From NCBI GenBank assembly GCA_028641055.1, contig CM054062.1, forward strand, positions 172,627,642-172,691,641: a DNA stretch of 64,000 bases. Direction: 5' to 3'. Of the stretch, positions 47,651 to 59,500 are shown piece after piece; the stretch's first letter is position 1; the number at the start of each line of letters is the position of its first letter. The notes beneath the pieces were generated by a model that saw only the letters and a list, made by a program, of their open reading frames with translations, was not told where the DNA came from and did not search any database. The translations under genes were made by a program, and so were the position numbers. The DNA comes from Alopecurus myosuroides. Lineage: Eukaryota > Streptophyta > Magnoliopsida > Poales > Poaceae.

Positions 47651-48211
47651 GATGATGACGACGATCTTGATGATGCCCGGAGTGATGACGGTGACGATGG
47701 CAGTGATTTCCCCTCTCCGGAGAGGAATTTCCCCGGCAGATTTCTCCCTGCAAGAGAGCTTTTCTCCCTCGGGTGTTTTCCGCCCCCGCGGCGGCGGCGG
47801 AATAATTCTTCGAAGATGGAATGAGGCTTAGGGTTCCCTGGGGGCCAAGCACGCGAAAAATAACCCCCAGAGGTGGGTCAGGGTGGCCACACCCCTAGGT
47901 GGCGCGGCCAGGGGGCGCGCCACCCCTAGGTGTGGGCCCCTGGTGGCCCCCCTCTGGCTCCCCTTCTGGCTGGGTTCCTCCTCTGAACTTTTAGGAACCC
48001 TCGGATGCCCCCTTCTTTTTCTGATCTTCTGAAATATGGTATCTCGACGGTGCTTTTTCAATCAGATTTCTGGTCCCGGCGTTTATTCTCCAAAAATTAT
48101 AAAACATGCAAAATAAAATAAAATAACATAAGGGATGCATCATAACATGAAATATGTCGATGAATAACAGAAAATTATGATATAAAATAGTGATGCAAAA
48201 TGGACGTATCA
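47651..48211 (-). repeat. Ath-4 5' LTR, right part
   Basis: Matches 23790-24348 and ends GTATCA at 48211, followed by the CACAC duplication and resumption of the Ath-3 gag. Confidence 0.9.
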
Positions 48212-48216
48212 CACAC

Positions 48217-49386
48217 CTATTGCTCCACCTGCTCGTACTGCTGATTTTTATGAGATAAGGCCTTCCCTATTAAATATTTTTACGAGGGAGCAATTTTCTG
48301 GTGTTAGTACCGATGATGCTGGTGGCCATATAAATAATTTTGTTGAACTATGTGATATGAAAAAATATAAAGATGTAGATGGAGATATTATTAAACTAAA
48401 ATTGTTTCATTTCTCTTTGAGAGGAAGAGCTAAAGAATGGTTGCTATCTTTGCAGAGAAATAGTATTGATTCTTGGACTAAGTGTAAAGATGCTTTCATT
48501 GGAAAATATTATCCTCCTGCTAAGATTATATCTTTAAGAAGTAGCATTATGAATTTTATGCAACTTGATAATGAGCATGTTGCTAAACCTTAGGAAATAA
48601 TGAAATCTTTGGTAAAGAATTGTTCCACTCATGGACTGACTACTTGGATGATCATCCAAACCTTTTATGCGGGTCTGAATTTTTATTCAAGAAACCTTCT
48701 AGATTTAGCTACTGGAGGAACCTTTATGTCCATGACTTTGGGGGCAGCAACAAAGCTTCTTGATGATATGATGGTAAATTCTTCTGAATGGCACACTGAG
48801 AGAGCTCCACCAGGTAAGAAGCTAAATTATGTTGAAGAAACATCTTCTTTGATTGATAGGCTTGATGCTATTATGTCTATGCTTGTTAATGTCCATGGTC
48901 CTATTGATCCAAAAAAATGTTCCTTTAGCCTCTTTGGTTTCTCAAGAAGATCATGTTTATGTGAACTTCATTAAAAATAATAATTTCAACAACAATGCTT
49001 ATAGGAATAATTTTGGTAGAAATAATTATAGGCCATATCCTTCTAATAATGGTAATGGTTATGCCAACTCTTATTGTAATTACTACAACAACAATAAAAG
49101 TGTACCCTCTGATCTTGAAAACATGCTTAAGAATTTTATTAGTACACAAACTGCTTTTAATAAATCTGTTAAGGAAAAGTTTGGCAAAATTGATGTTCTT
49201 ACTTCTAAAGTTGATAGCCTTGCTCTTAATGTTGATTTTCTCAAACTACAGGTTATGCCTCATGATGTTAAAGAAAGCAAAACTTTTAATTTCATTCAAA
49301 TTCAAATTGATGACAATGTTAGGATGTTAGCAGAATTGCATGCTAGATGGGAAGAGAAGATGCAATGGCTAGAATGGATAATATAG
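48217..49386 (+). pseudogene. Ath-3 gag, main part (stop and frameshift)
   Basis: Resumes the gag begun at 22770. It contains FSLRGRAKEWLLSLQ, FIGKYYPPAKI, THGLTTWMIIQTFYAGLN and the HTERAPPGKK segment, the standard Athila-like gag. A TAG at 48591 replaces what should be a Trp codon, and an A-run near 48920 shifts the frame into an Asn-rich C-terminus (to 49386). Even without Ath-4 it would not be translated whole. Confidence 0.8.
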
Positions 49387-49556
49387 CTAATGTTTGTACC
49401 ATTACCACCACTAGTAAAAGTAAAGCTTATCATGCTAGTGAACCTTCTACTATTAATTGTAAAGTAATTTGTGTTGGCATTTTTGCTGTTAAACGTTGAA
49501 AACTGCATGAAACTACTACAACTGTTCCTAATAAAAGTGCTAATTTTTTTCAAAAT

Positions 49557-50189
49557 ATGGGAGACAATGGTCCCATTACATTTGATAAAAATGATCTTGA
49601 CTTTGATGATTGCAACATATCTGAAGTGATTATGTTCCTACAAAATCTTTCTAGTTGTCCTAATGCTAGTTCTATGAATATGGCTTTTACAGAACATATT
49701 ACAAATGCTCTCATACAAATTAGAGAAGATGAATTAAGATGTGGAGCCTCTATCCCTAGGAAGTTAGATGATGGTTGGGAACCCATAATTAAAATTAAGG
49801 TGAATGATTTTGATTATAATGCTCTATGTGATCTTGTTGCTAGTATCTCTATTATGCTTAAGAAACTTTATGATATGCTTGATTTGCCACCTTTGGAGCA
49901 CTGTTATTTGGATATTCGTCTTATTCACAATGTTAGAAAGAAACCTTTGGGGAGAGTTTATGATCTTATTATTATGGTTAATAATAACCTTGTACCTGTT
50001 GATTTTTTTGTTATGAATATTGAATGCAATGCTTCTTGTCCTATTGTTTTGGGAAGAACTTTTCTTAGAACTGTTAGTGTTGTTATTGATATGAAAGAGG
50101 GGAATATTAAATATCAGTTCCCACTCAAGAAAGGTATGGAAAACTTTCCTAGGAAGAGAATGAAGTTGAATTTTGATTCTATTATTTGA
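49557..50189 (+). pseudogene. Ath-3 retropepsin region
   Basis: A 210-codon frame, MGDNGPITFDK to a stop at 50187-50189. The active-site segment reads NALCDLVASISIML, where relatives have D-L-G-A-S: the glycine is replaced by valine, which should kill activity. The distal part, CPIVLGRTFLRTVSVVIDM, matches the GRPFLNT segment of Ath-4. It ends the coding part; no RT follows. Confidence 0.75.
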
Positions 50190-52417
50190 ACAAGTTACAA
50201 TTTGGACGCTTCTTCATTTGAAAACACTCGATTCTATTTTTCTAGGCCTAGCTAAAAGACATTAAAGAAAAGCACTTCTTGGGAGATAACCCGTGGTTTT
50301 ATTTTTTGCTTTGTTTTTCTCTGTTTTCTTTGAGTCAAGGTGTTGTATACTTCTGTAGCAACTCCTTTGTATCTTTATTTTCATGTATTAGTTTTGCCAA
50401 GTAAAGTTTCTAGCGAAAGTTGGTGTTGTTTTAGATTTCTCGCAGGAAACTGATTTACGTTGTGCACCGTAAACAATCGCATAATTCACAGAAAGATCAA
50501 AATGACCTGAAACTTTTTTTTGATTATTCCGCAGCTAATTTCGAAAGTTTTTCGTTCTTTACGTTTTTTTATTTGAGCAACGTAAGTGCCCCGAAAAAAT
50601 TCGTCTTTACAGACTATTCTGGTTTTAACAGATTGTGCCTTTTTACTTGCATTCTCTCTTTTACTATGTTGAGTGGATTTATTTGATTCACAAAACATCA
50701 GTGGCTGTATCTAATATATAAAAATTATTAATAATGCTTGTGTCCATGCAGAACATGTGAATTTTTAATTGTCCACTAACCCCCTAATGTGAATTACATT
50801 GAGTGTGGTGTGAAGGAAGTTTTCAAGTGTCAAGAGAAGATGGTGATATAATGTGATCAAGAAGAGTGCAAAGAAAAAGCTTGGGATGTCCCCCGTTGTT
50901 TATCCCAGCAAATTCTAAGAAGACTCAAGCTTCTAAGCTTGGGGATTCCCCAGGCATCCCCTTCTTCATCAACAATTTATCATGTCACTTCTAGTGAAAC
51001 TATATTTTTATTAGGTCACATCATATGAATTTTACTTGGGGAGTCTGTTTGTTTTCTTTTGTTTTCCTTGCTAAAATAATATTGTTGGAACCTAGAATTC
51101 TTTGTGTGGGAGAGAGACACGCTCCGATCTTTCATATGAATACTCGTTATGGTCATATTATTAGTTTTTCTTCTAGCTGCTGCAAATCCCTTTTAGCTCC
51201 CGTTTTTATGCATATCTTATTCAGAGTTGTTAGTTCTAGTAGACTTATGTTAGTACTCTCTTGTTTCATTTATATATCTCTTGGAGAGTATTTGTTTAGT
51301 ATAAAATGCTTGGTATTGGAAACCACTAGTACTATTTTTGTGCTTATAACGGTGCAAATAGAAGCTTGTATAGACTGTGGCTAGACTTTTTCATCTCATG
51401 CTAGATGTTATTTTAATTATATGATTAGTAGTTTTTATTGTAGCATGACTTGTCTCAAATAGATGAGAGTGCCTAATGTGCCATTGAAAGAATCATGAGC
51501 TGTTTTTCATATTGAAGCATGAATTTGTGGTGTTCACCTTCGAATGCTTTATTTGGTTGACTTAGCGCATGCTTACACCATGTTTATGACTACAAACCAG
51601 TCACTTATAACATCTATGATCATTTAGTGTTTGACTTGTAATACCCTTTATGCTTTGATTAATAATGTTTTTGTCGCTATGCATGATTATGGCCATTATT
51701 GCTCCCTTGATTTGTCGCTCTCAGTCTTTTGCTAGCCTCCACCTGTACTGAGTATGAGATCTACTCGTGCATACAACTCCCCCAAAACCAAAGTTTGCCA
51801 AATGTGTCGACCATACGTACCTACATGTGGCATTGAACCGCCACTCCAAGTAAATTTCTCATGTGCTACCTTTAAAACTTTGAAAATTATTCCTGTTTTG
51901 TGCCCTTGTTTTAGCTCATGAGGACACAAATAGAGAATCTTTATCTCACTTGTTGATTGGACTTTACACACATGGAATAGTGGCTTCATCCGGTTATCCA
52001 AATGATAGAAGAACTAGCAGCGGGGTGCCCGGCCCCAAAATTGGTTACTATTAAATTATCTTCACTATTTTGCCCCTGATTTATCAGTCAAAGCATAATT
52101 GTGTAAACAAAAGAGAAAGAGGAATGACCTTCTGACCCCAGTTGCGTCCTTCAATGGGAGCCTCTCTTGTGAAGTCTAGTTGGCTTGTGACGTACTGTAT
52201 TTTATGTTTACCATTTGTTGACATAAGCATACACCTCTCTAAATAAAGTTTTCAATACCTCTGTTTAATAAAATAAAAAGCTCTAGCACATGAATTAATC
52301 CATGCTTCCCTCTGCGAAGGGCCTTTCTTTTACTTTTATGTTGAGTCTCCATCTTGTAACTTTATGCACAGCTGAGAGAGCGTAGTTTCCATTCTGAGTT
52401 TAATGTGCATTGGTCCT
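50190..52417 (+). other. Ath-3 noncoding tail
   Basis: No supported frame beyond chance. There are purine-tract-like AAGCTTGGG motifs near 50878 and 50937. The part 51720-52380 is the conserved tail segment shared with Ath-1, Ath-2 and Ath-4. It is interrupted at about 52417 by Ath-5. Confidence 0.7.
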
Positions 52418-54092
52418 TGATGCATGTAAAATGCACAGATGATTTTTGCATATTTTCACATGGTTTTCTATTACATATTGCATCATATAAGGGTATAATT
52501 CAATGTTTTATAGTATTTTGGGGTTAAATTACAAAGTCCCCCAACTTTTATGGAATTAACCCTGCCTGTCAGAAACCCCGTTTTCTATATTTTTGACATT
52601 TCAGGGGGCAAACTTCCGCGAAATCACCTGAAAATCTGCGGGAGTCATTTTTTTGGAAGGAGAAGACTTGCGGGTGAAGGATCCACGAGAATTGGGAAAG
52701 GAGGCCCAAAAGAGGACCCCTTTTGGCCCCTGTGGCCCCAATTCCTTCCATCTTCGACTTACCGACTCCGTCTTGACCTAAAACCGACAATAAAAAGGGT
52801 CCCCCGTACCCTTACGGAGGAGAGCGCTGCCGAAACACCGAAACACCGAAACAGAGACCAGAAGTTCCAGATTGGAGGGGGAAAACTCCGGCGGGGCGCC
52901 GCCGGTGTGATCTCCTACCCCTCCAACGTCATCTCCATCGACATCTCCATGAAGAGGGAGTAGTCCACCCCAGGGCTATGGGTTTGTGGAAGTAGCACTT
53001 GTATCTCTCTCTCTCTATGTGCTTCACTAATTAGATCCGTATGAGCTGCCTCACATGATTACGGGCACCGTTGTAATTCCTATGTGGTGGATCTTTTCTA
53101 TGAGTTATTGAATCTGAGATTGCAATTGTTTCTCTTGAGTTATTTGAGTATATGTATCTTATGTACCCCGTTCTTATTTGCTAGCTTTGATCAATCTAGT
53201 TCTTGAGAGCGTGTGTGGGGTGATGGGTGCATTAGTTGGAGTAACGGGGGGTGGCTAGTGTTGTGAAAGTGACAGAAGTTCAGCGATCCACTTAGGTTTT
53301 GTTAAACCTTTCTTAGTTACCTCACTAGAGATAAAAAGGAGTACCTTGTTACCGGGGATTTGAAGTGACACTAATCAATCTCCATGACTAGATCTAGCAA
53401 GTTCTTACTTCAACTTCATGTCACATTGCTTAAAGCTATACTCTTGTTTTTTCTTAATTATCGAGGTGTTATGATTTATTTCGCATCTTGGTGGAGTATA
53501 AGAGGGATCAATATGACCGTAGAGATCTCTACGCTAGGACGTGATGCCCATATGAAAGTACTCAATGTTAAACATGTTATTGTAATCTCACATGTAATTC
53601 TTTATGTCCACCGTCTACCACTTTATTTGAGAGAATGCAAGTGTGAAACCATGAACCCCGGTCCTATTTTAAATATAAGAAAACACTCTAGTTACTTTGC
53701 TGCAATTTACTTTACTTGCACTTTACTTTACTTGCATCTCCAATTCGAATTTACATTATCTCCATCACCACTTGCATCACAGAAATACAAAAACAATCCA
53801 TTGCATATTTATTTTCTCATTTGCATTTAGTAGTAGATTTAATTATTGCACATTTACTTTTAGTTTTGCATTGCAATTTAGAAGTCTCACACCTTGTGCT
53901 TGACAACCACTTGGTGAGGTTGAGGGCACAAAATTCTCTACTTGTTTGCAGGATCCTGGAGGAAGCTTGGAAGACAACTGCTGAAATACTGGATCCCCAA
54001 GAGTTCGATATAAACCCTCGAGTCACCCTCGTGGGGAAGAAGGCTTGCCACTAGCTACACACTCTGCACTTGGAGTCTCAACCTAGCCATCA
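52418..54092 (+). repeat. Ath-5 5' LTR
   Basis: About 1675 bp, TGATGCATG to GCCATCA, containing a CT microsatellite at about 53010-53022. A different family from the Ath-2 to Ath-4 LTRs. Frames at 53384-54054 have no recognisable domain. Confidence 0.65.
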
Positions 54093-54102
54093 AGCGTTTT
54101 TC

Positions 54103-54121
54103 TAGCGCCGTTGCCGGGGAG
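54103..54121 (+). other. Primer-binding site of Ath-5 (tRNA-Asp type)
   Basis: TAGCGCCGTTGCCGGGGAG, one base from the tRNA-Asp complement, 10 nt after the LTR end. Confidence 0.82.
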
Positions 54122-54432
54122 CCATAGGTGAAGGAGTTGTCCAAGGGAGCTCACAAGAAGTCTTCATCACCAACAAGGTGTGCAAACACCTAAGCTTGGG
54201 GAGGTTGCACCTACGTGAGTACCGTCCTTTCTATCTCCACCTTCTTTCAAGTAGATTGTTTTGTTTCTTGTCTTGTTTTTGTTTTGTTTTTGTTCTTGTT
54301 TTTTGTTTTGTCTTGCATATTTTATTTTAGTTTTGCATTTAGTTATCTATTTTATTTTAGTATTTCGAATTTGCTTAGTTAATTTACTTTTGTTTTGCAT
54401 AAAAAATTAAAAACTACATAAAAACTGTTAAA

Positions 54433-56530
54433 ATGGGTGATAGAACTAAATTAAGTGACTACACAAATACACCCAATGACCAATTCATTGCTAGGCCAAT
54501 TACTACACCTGAAATACAAGCTGAAAGCTATGAAGTAAGTCCTAATTTATTGAATTTAATTACTAGAGAGCAATTTGGTGGTAGTACTATGGAGGATGCC
54601 TCTATGCATCTTCATGATTTCATGGAAATATGTGATATGCAAAAATTTAAAAATGTGGAAAGTAGTGTTTTAAAACTGAAATTATTTCCTTTTTCACTTA
54701 AAGGAAAGGCTAAAGAATGGTTACTTTCACAACCTACAGCTAGTATAAAGTCTTGGGATGATTTAAAAGAAGCTTTCATTAAGAAATATTATCCTCCCGT
54801 TAAAATTTTGCAAAATAGGAATAATATCCTCTCATTTAGGCAAAATAATAATGAACATGTATCCATGACATGGGATAGAATTAAATTAATGATTAGAACA
54901 TGCCCATCACATGGAGTAAATGAATGGACCATACTACACTCTTTTTATAATGGTCTAAACTACATGTCTAGAAATATACTTGATTCTGCTGTTGGAGGTG
55001 CCTTTATGAGTAAAACTGTAGGGGAGGCTAAGAGCATATTAGAAAGCATATTGCAAAATTATAGTCAATGGAATACTGAAAGAGAACCCAATCCCACTAA
55101 GAAAATAAACTCAATTGAAGAAACCAATGATTTATCTTCTAAAATGGACACTATTCTTGCTTTTATTAATAAACAAAATATGGAGAATGTGCCTTTGCAG
55201 GAGCTAGTTGGTAGTAATTCTGAAAGTGTGGATGTTAATTTTGTTAGGAACTATGGTAGCAATGGTTTTGGTAATGCTTACAATTCATATAGTAAACCTC
55301 CTTATGTGCCAAATAAACCTTTTGTTCCATATCCTAATGCTAATGAAAATAAGTGGAAGCCTTCTAGTGAAATTTCTGAATCTAATAAATTGCTTATGGA
55401 ACAAGTTGCTAGTCACAATGCTATGATACATGAGTTAAATAAGTCTATTGCATCTATACCTGGGCATGGGCAGCCCGGCCCGGCCCGAAATTCCCGGGCC
55501 TAGGCCCGACGGGCTTTTCCATGGGACGGGCCTGGGCCTCAGTTTTTAGGCCCGATGCATGTCCAGGTCGGGCTTGGGATTTGATTTTTGGTGTTTTAAC
55601 GAAGAGGCCCGGCCCGAGGCCCGAAAGCCCGACGTTTTTCCCTCCCACGGGCCGGGCTTGGGCACGGAAACTAGGCCCGACTGTCGGGCCGGGCCTGTGC
55701 CTTGGGTTTGTGCTGCGGGCTTTTTTAGGCCCGGCCTGAAGCCCGGCCCGACCCGAGATATGGCCAGGTATAATTTCATGATATTAAAGGATTGCAACTT
55801 CAATCTTCGAATTTAGATAAAGCATTGTCAAAATTAGCTGATAATCAAGCAACTCTATTAAGCATGTCAGCAGGAAAGCCACAAGCACAACCTAGTGTAG
55901 GAATGAATTCTATTACTATTGGTGCTCCTATTATTTAAAATATTGATCATATTGCTGAGAATACAAGTGAGCATGCCCCTACTAGCTTAGAAGAAACTTT
56001 GAATGAAATAGTGAAGTACCCTGAATATTTAGTTCCATATATGTCTTATCTTGCTAGCAAAGATGAAATTAGTCCTCATGAATCAAGCATGCTAGCTAAA
56101 TTAGAGAGTAAAGTAGAGGAAATTATGATGCTTACTGAAATTAAGGATCCATTGCTTGATTTAGAAAAAAGTAGCTTGCAAGAACTTATTGCTACTCTAC
56201 AAAAATTTGCTAGTGATCCCACTAGAAATGTTAATCAGCCTGGCTTTGGATCTTATATTGCTAATCATGTCTTGCAAGAAAAAATTGCTAGGTACAAGAA
56301 TGAGGCCATTATACCTCCTAAGCTTGGGGATGCATGGATCCCCAAGGTGCTAGTTTCAATTGGAAAAGAAATTCACCATGCTATGTTAGATCTAGGTTCT
56401 AGTGAATCGGTACTCTCTAAAGAATTATATGAATTGCTAGAACTAGAAAATTTAGAGAAGTGCTCAAGTGAATTTTTCCTTGCTGATAACTCTACTAAAC
56501 ATTCTGTAGGACAAGTAAAAGATGTTATGA
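54433..56530 (+). pseudogene. Ath-5 gag-protease frame, interrupted and truncated
   Basis: ATG at 54433. Gag motifs: FPFSLKGKAKEWLLSQ, FIKKYYPPVKI and LHSFYNGLNYMSRN. A 310-bp GC-rich element interrupts it at 55459. The same frame resumes after it (LQLQSSNLDKALSKLADNQ) with a TAA at 55936, then reaches a retropepsin segment, HHAMLDLGSSESVLSKELYELL, with D-L-G-S at the active site. It stops at the junction with Tek-3 before the distal protease motif and RT. Confidence 0.8.
55459..55768 (+). mobile_element. 310-bp GC-rich MITE-like insertion in Ath-5 gag
   Basis: A sharply GC-rich island made of GGCCCGG/CCGGGCC units in AT-rich gag. Ends are inverted: CCTGGGCATGG at the left and, read inward from the right, CCTGGCCATAT. 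TATA flanks both sides (55455-55458 and 55769-55772), so the duplication may be TATA or TA. No transposase. Superfamily uncertain: similar GC-rich small elements are often hAT-derived, but an 8-bp duplication is not seen. Confidence 0.6.
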
Positions 56531-56536
56531 TTGAAT

Positions 56537-59500
56537 TGCACCACGATCGCTTCTGCCACCTCTCTGAATTCCCACCGGCGAGAAGCTCTCTGAAACCCCG
56601 ACCACCGTCTCAGCCATGGCCCTCCTCCACCCTACCTGAACCCCGAGCTTGTTTCCCCTCACCCTCTACAGCTACGACATCCACTCGGCCGCGGTAAGCC
56701 TCTGAATCGACGCCGCGTTCCTCAACGCCTCCGGCCACCGTACCGCCATCGTTGAACCCATGATCGCCATCATCGCTGCAGGGACAATCGTCGTGTTCTG
56801 ATCGCGGGAAACAACCCGCCGTTACCCCCTCGATCTTCTGGACACCGCCGCCAAGCACGCCAACGACCGGATCCCCGCCACCATCATCGTCACCGCCGCG
56901 GCAATCGCCTCCGTCGTCGAGCTCGACCGCGGCGAAAACCCCACGGTGACCATCGTTTACCCCTCCTCCTCTCTGTATTTGCTCGCAGCACTCGCTCGCA
57001 CCCCATCTGCACACTCACACATCCACCAGTTCGAGCACGGCCACCGCTCGCCGCCGGTGACATCTCCTCTGACAAAGTTCAGTCGTTTGTTTCGTCAGTG
57101 AAGTTCAGTATCTCGCTTAGTAACAATATCCTCCCTGCGTATCTGAACCTGACAACGAACGCGCACAGCCCAGCTGGTTCAGGCACAACGCACGCGAGGG
57201 CGAGGTGCTGGGTTCGATCCCTGGCACCCTGGGATAAAATCCCACACTTTTTTCCACCCCCGCTGACAGGGAGGGCCCCCTGTCAGCCTCTCGCTTGCCA
57301 CGCAAGCACAGCAATCCCCAGGCCCACGCTGCAGTGACAGTGGCTAAGTGCCTGTGTGGTGCAAAAATATTTAACACGTTTCTGTTTTAAAATTCTATTT
57401 CTTTTAATTTGCAGAATTAAACCCTAAAACTAAAACTTGAATAACTTTTAATCTATAAATCCAATAAATAAAAGTTATATATGTTTTCTGTTCCAAATTA
57501 AATGATCTTTCCAAATAATCTATTTGTGTACTGTTTTACAAATTCCAAATGCATTTAAAATTCAAATTTGAATAATTCAAATGTAAATTTCTAAATTCCA
57601 TAACTAATTCATTATTAATCCAATAAATGCAAATAAAATATGTTTTCCATACCATTTCAACTCACCTTTTCAAATATTAATTTTGTTTCATGTTTTGAAT
57701 AATTAAAATTGCCTAAACAATTTAAATCTTGTTTAATTCAATTAAATTTGATAAAATCATAACTTGCTCAATATAAAATATTTTTGAACATGCAAAATAT
57801 GTTTTCAAACCATCAAAGTGTGAACTTTTCAAATGTGAATTTGAAATTATGTTTTGAATAAATAAAATTCAAATAAAATTCAAATTTGTTTTAAATTCAT
57901 TTAAAACTTGTTTAATATTGTTTAAGTCATAATAAATTCATACTAACTCCTATTTCAAAATTTGAAACATGTAATCCAACTAAAATTTGATGTTCTTTTC
58001 AAATATAATTTTTGTTAATTGTTTTGCCCACTTTAACTTGTTGAAAACAACAATTGTTTGTGTGACATGTTTAAGTAACCAAACTTTCCAAACTTAACCA
58101 ATATTTTTCCAAACTTGTTTTATTCTTTTACCACTTGCATCTATTGTTGTTATTTTGTTATTATCATCATGCATGCATCATGCTAACAACTTTCACATAA
58201 TAATTAATTGTAAATCATTTGTTCCATTTAATTCATGGACCCTTTTCCCATTTGCAACTCAAAATTGTATAGGGGTCCATCTTAATTGTGTTACCATGTC
58301 ACTTAGTCTATTTTGATGCATCTATTAAATTGACATGCATCATCCCATGATTGTGCACTATGCCATGATAATGATTGTTTATATTTCTGTCTTGTTTGTT
58401 TGTTTCTTCTCGAATAGACGACGACGTTGAGACAGACGATCTTTACAGCACCCCTTCTGAGGATCTAGCTCAGTACCCGGCTGCTGAGTTTGCAGGTAAG
58501 TTATCACTCACGTGAACCATTGTGTTCCTTTCAACCCTGGTTACCGATACTTTCCGTTGTCTATTTCTGCTAGCCTTAGTGGTAGTTGTTTCTGTTACGA
58601 ACCTATCACATGAATCCTTTAACCATGATATTGCCTCACCACCACTCCTACAACCCTATTGATTGAGCCAGTGTCTTACTAGCATGCTTAGGTTGTCTTG
58701 CTCGAGTCTGTTACCCGTTACTTTCTGTTACTATTTCTATTATGTTCTGGGGGCTCGATGTTTAATCAATCAATCATGCTAATGTTATTACTTAATTTGA
58801 TGATAAGGCACCGGCAGGAGGCCCTGTGTGGTTTTGAGGCCTGCTAGTGTCGACCCTAATAGGAAAAGGGTCTTGTCTACTGATCCATGATGAGCGCACT
58901 ACCCGCATATGGGAAGCGAGTATGGGCGCCCCCCTCAATTTGATTCGATTCGCATCTCGTCCAAATCATCTCATTTAGTTCGTGTTTTCCATTTGCCGCA
59001 TGCATGTTTTTGCGAGCCCAGCGCAGGGTGGAACTTTTGTAGTCGGCATATAGGGGGACACGGTCTTAGAGTGCTATGAGGGTCCCTTTTCTTCGGGGCT
59101 TGATTAGCCGTGCGCCCAAGGTGCTTTGGGCTTGATGCGAAGAAGAGTTGAGTTGTGTTGAGTGCCCCGCTTGGTGGGAGGCATCCCATCTGGCGGGTTA
59201 TTCATACGTGTACGACCAAATTGGTGCAACCCTGCAGGGATAATCTTCTCGAGAAGCCGTGTTTTCCGCGGTTATGGTTAACTTGGTGAAAGTACTGGCT
59301 AACAAGTACTCAGGACAACTTAAACCTAATGATTCACAATCTCACACCCCATGATTAACAACTTCACTAGTAATAGGATTATTGTCACAATAACTTGATT
59401 CATATTTAAGCCAACTGTGTGAGTTATCCTCGGATTGCTTCTTCGGATAAGGGGCGAGATCCAGGATGGGTTTGTTTGAAGTTATCTTTCAGTTGGTTAC

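Larger units (their letters stand above)
22840..48211 (-). mobile_element. Ath-4: Athila-like Gypsy element with gag and pol, interrupted by Tek-2
   Basis: Flanked by a perfect CACAC duplication (22835-22839 and 48212-48216). LTRs of about 1510 bp start TGATGACCC (mutated to CGATGACCC in the left copy) and end GTATCA (GTATGA in the left copy). In minus sense: LTR, primer site, gag-protease, RT, RNase H, integrase, an LTR-like promoter block, a small accessory ORF, noncoding tail, polypurine tract, LTR. All coding parts have stops or frameshifts. Its 5' LTR is split by Tek-2. Confidence 0.9.
52418..56536 (+). mobile_element. Ath-5: truncated Athila-like element
   Basis: An LTR, a primer site, gag and the start of a protease region, then an abrupt switch to Tek-3 sequence near 56530. 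No pol and no 3' LTR remain. The left boundary at 52418 is inferred from the terminal inverted repeat TGATG...CATCA and the end of recognisable Ath-3 tail; no second duplication is available to confirm it. Confidence 0.65.

Noticed and set aside
53384..54054. Frames of 112-148 codons as a gene upstream of Ath-5 gag
   Set aside because: Contained in the Ath-5 LTR; composition is repetitive and no domain is seen.
55459..55768. Firm assignment of the GC-rich insertion to hAT or Stowaway
   Set aside because: Ends and flanks do not show an 8-bp duplication or the Stowaway terminal consensus; left unclassified.
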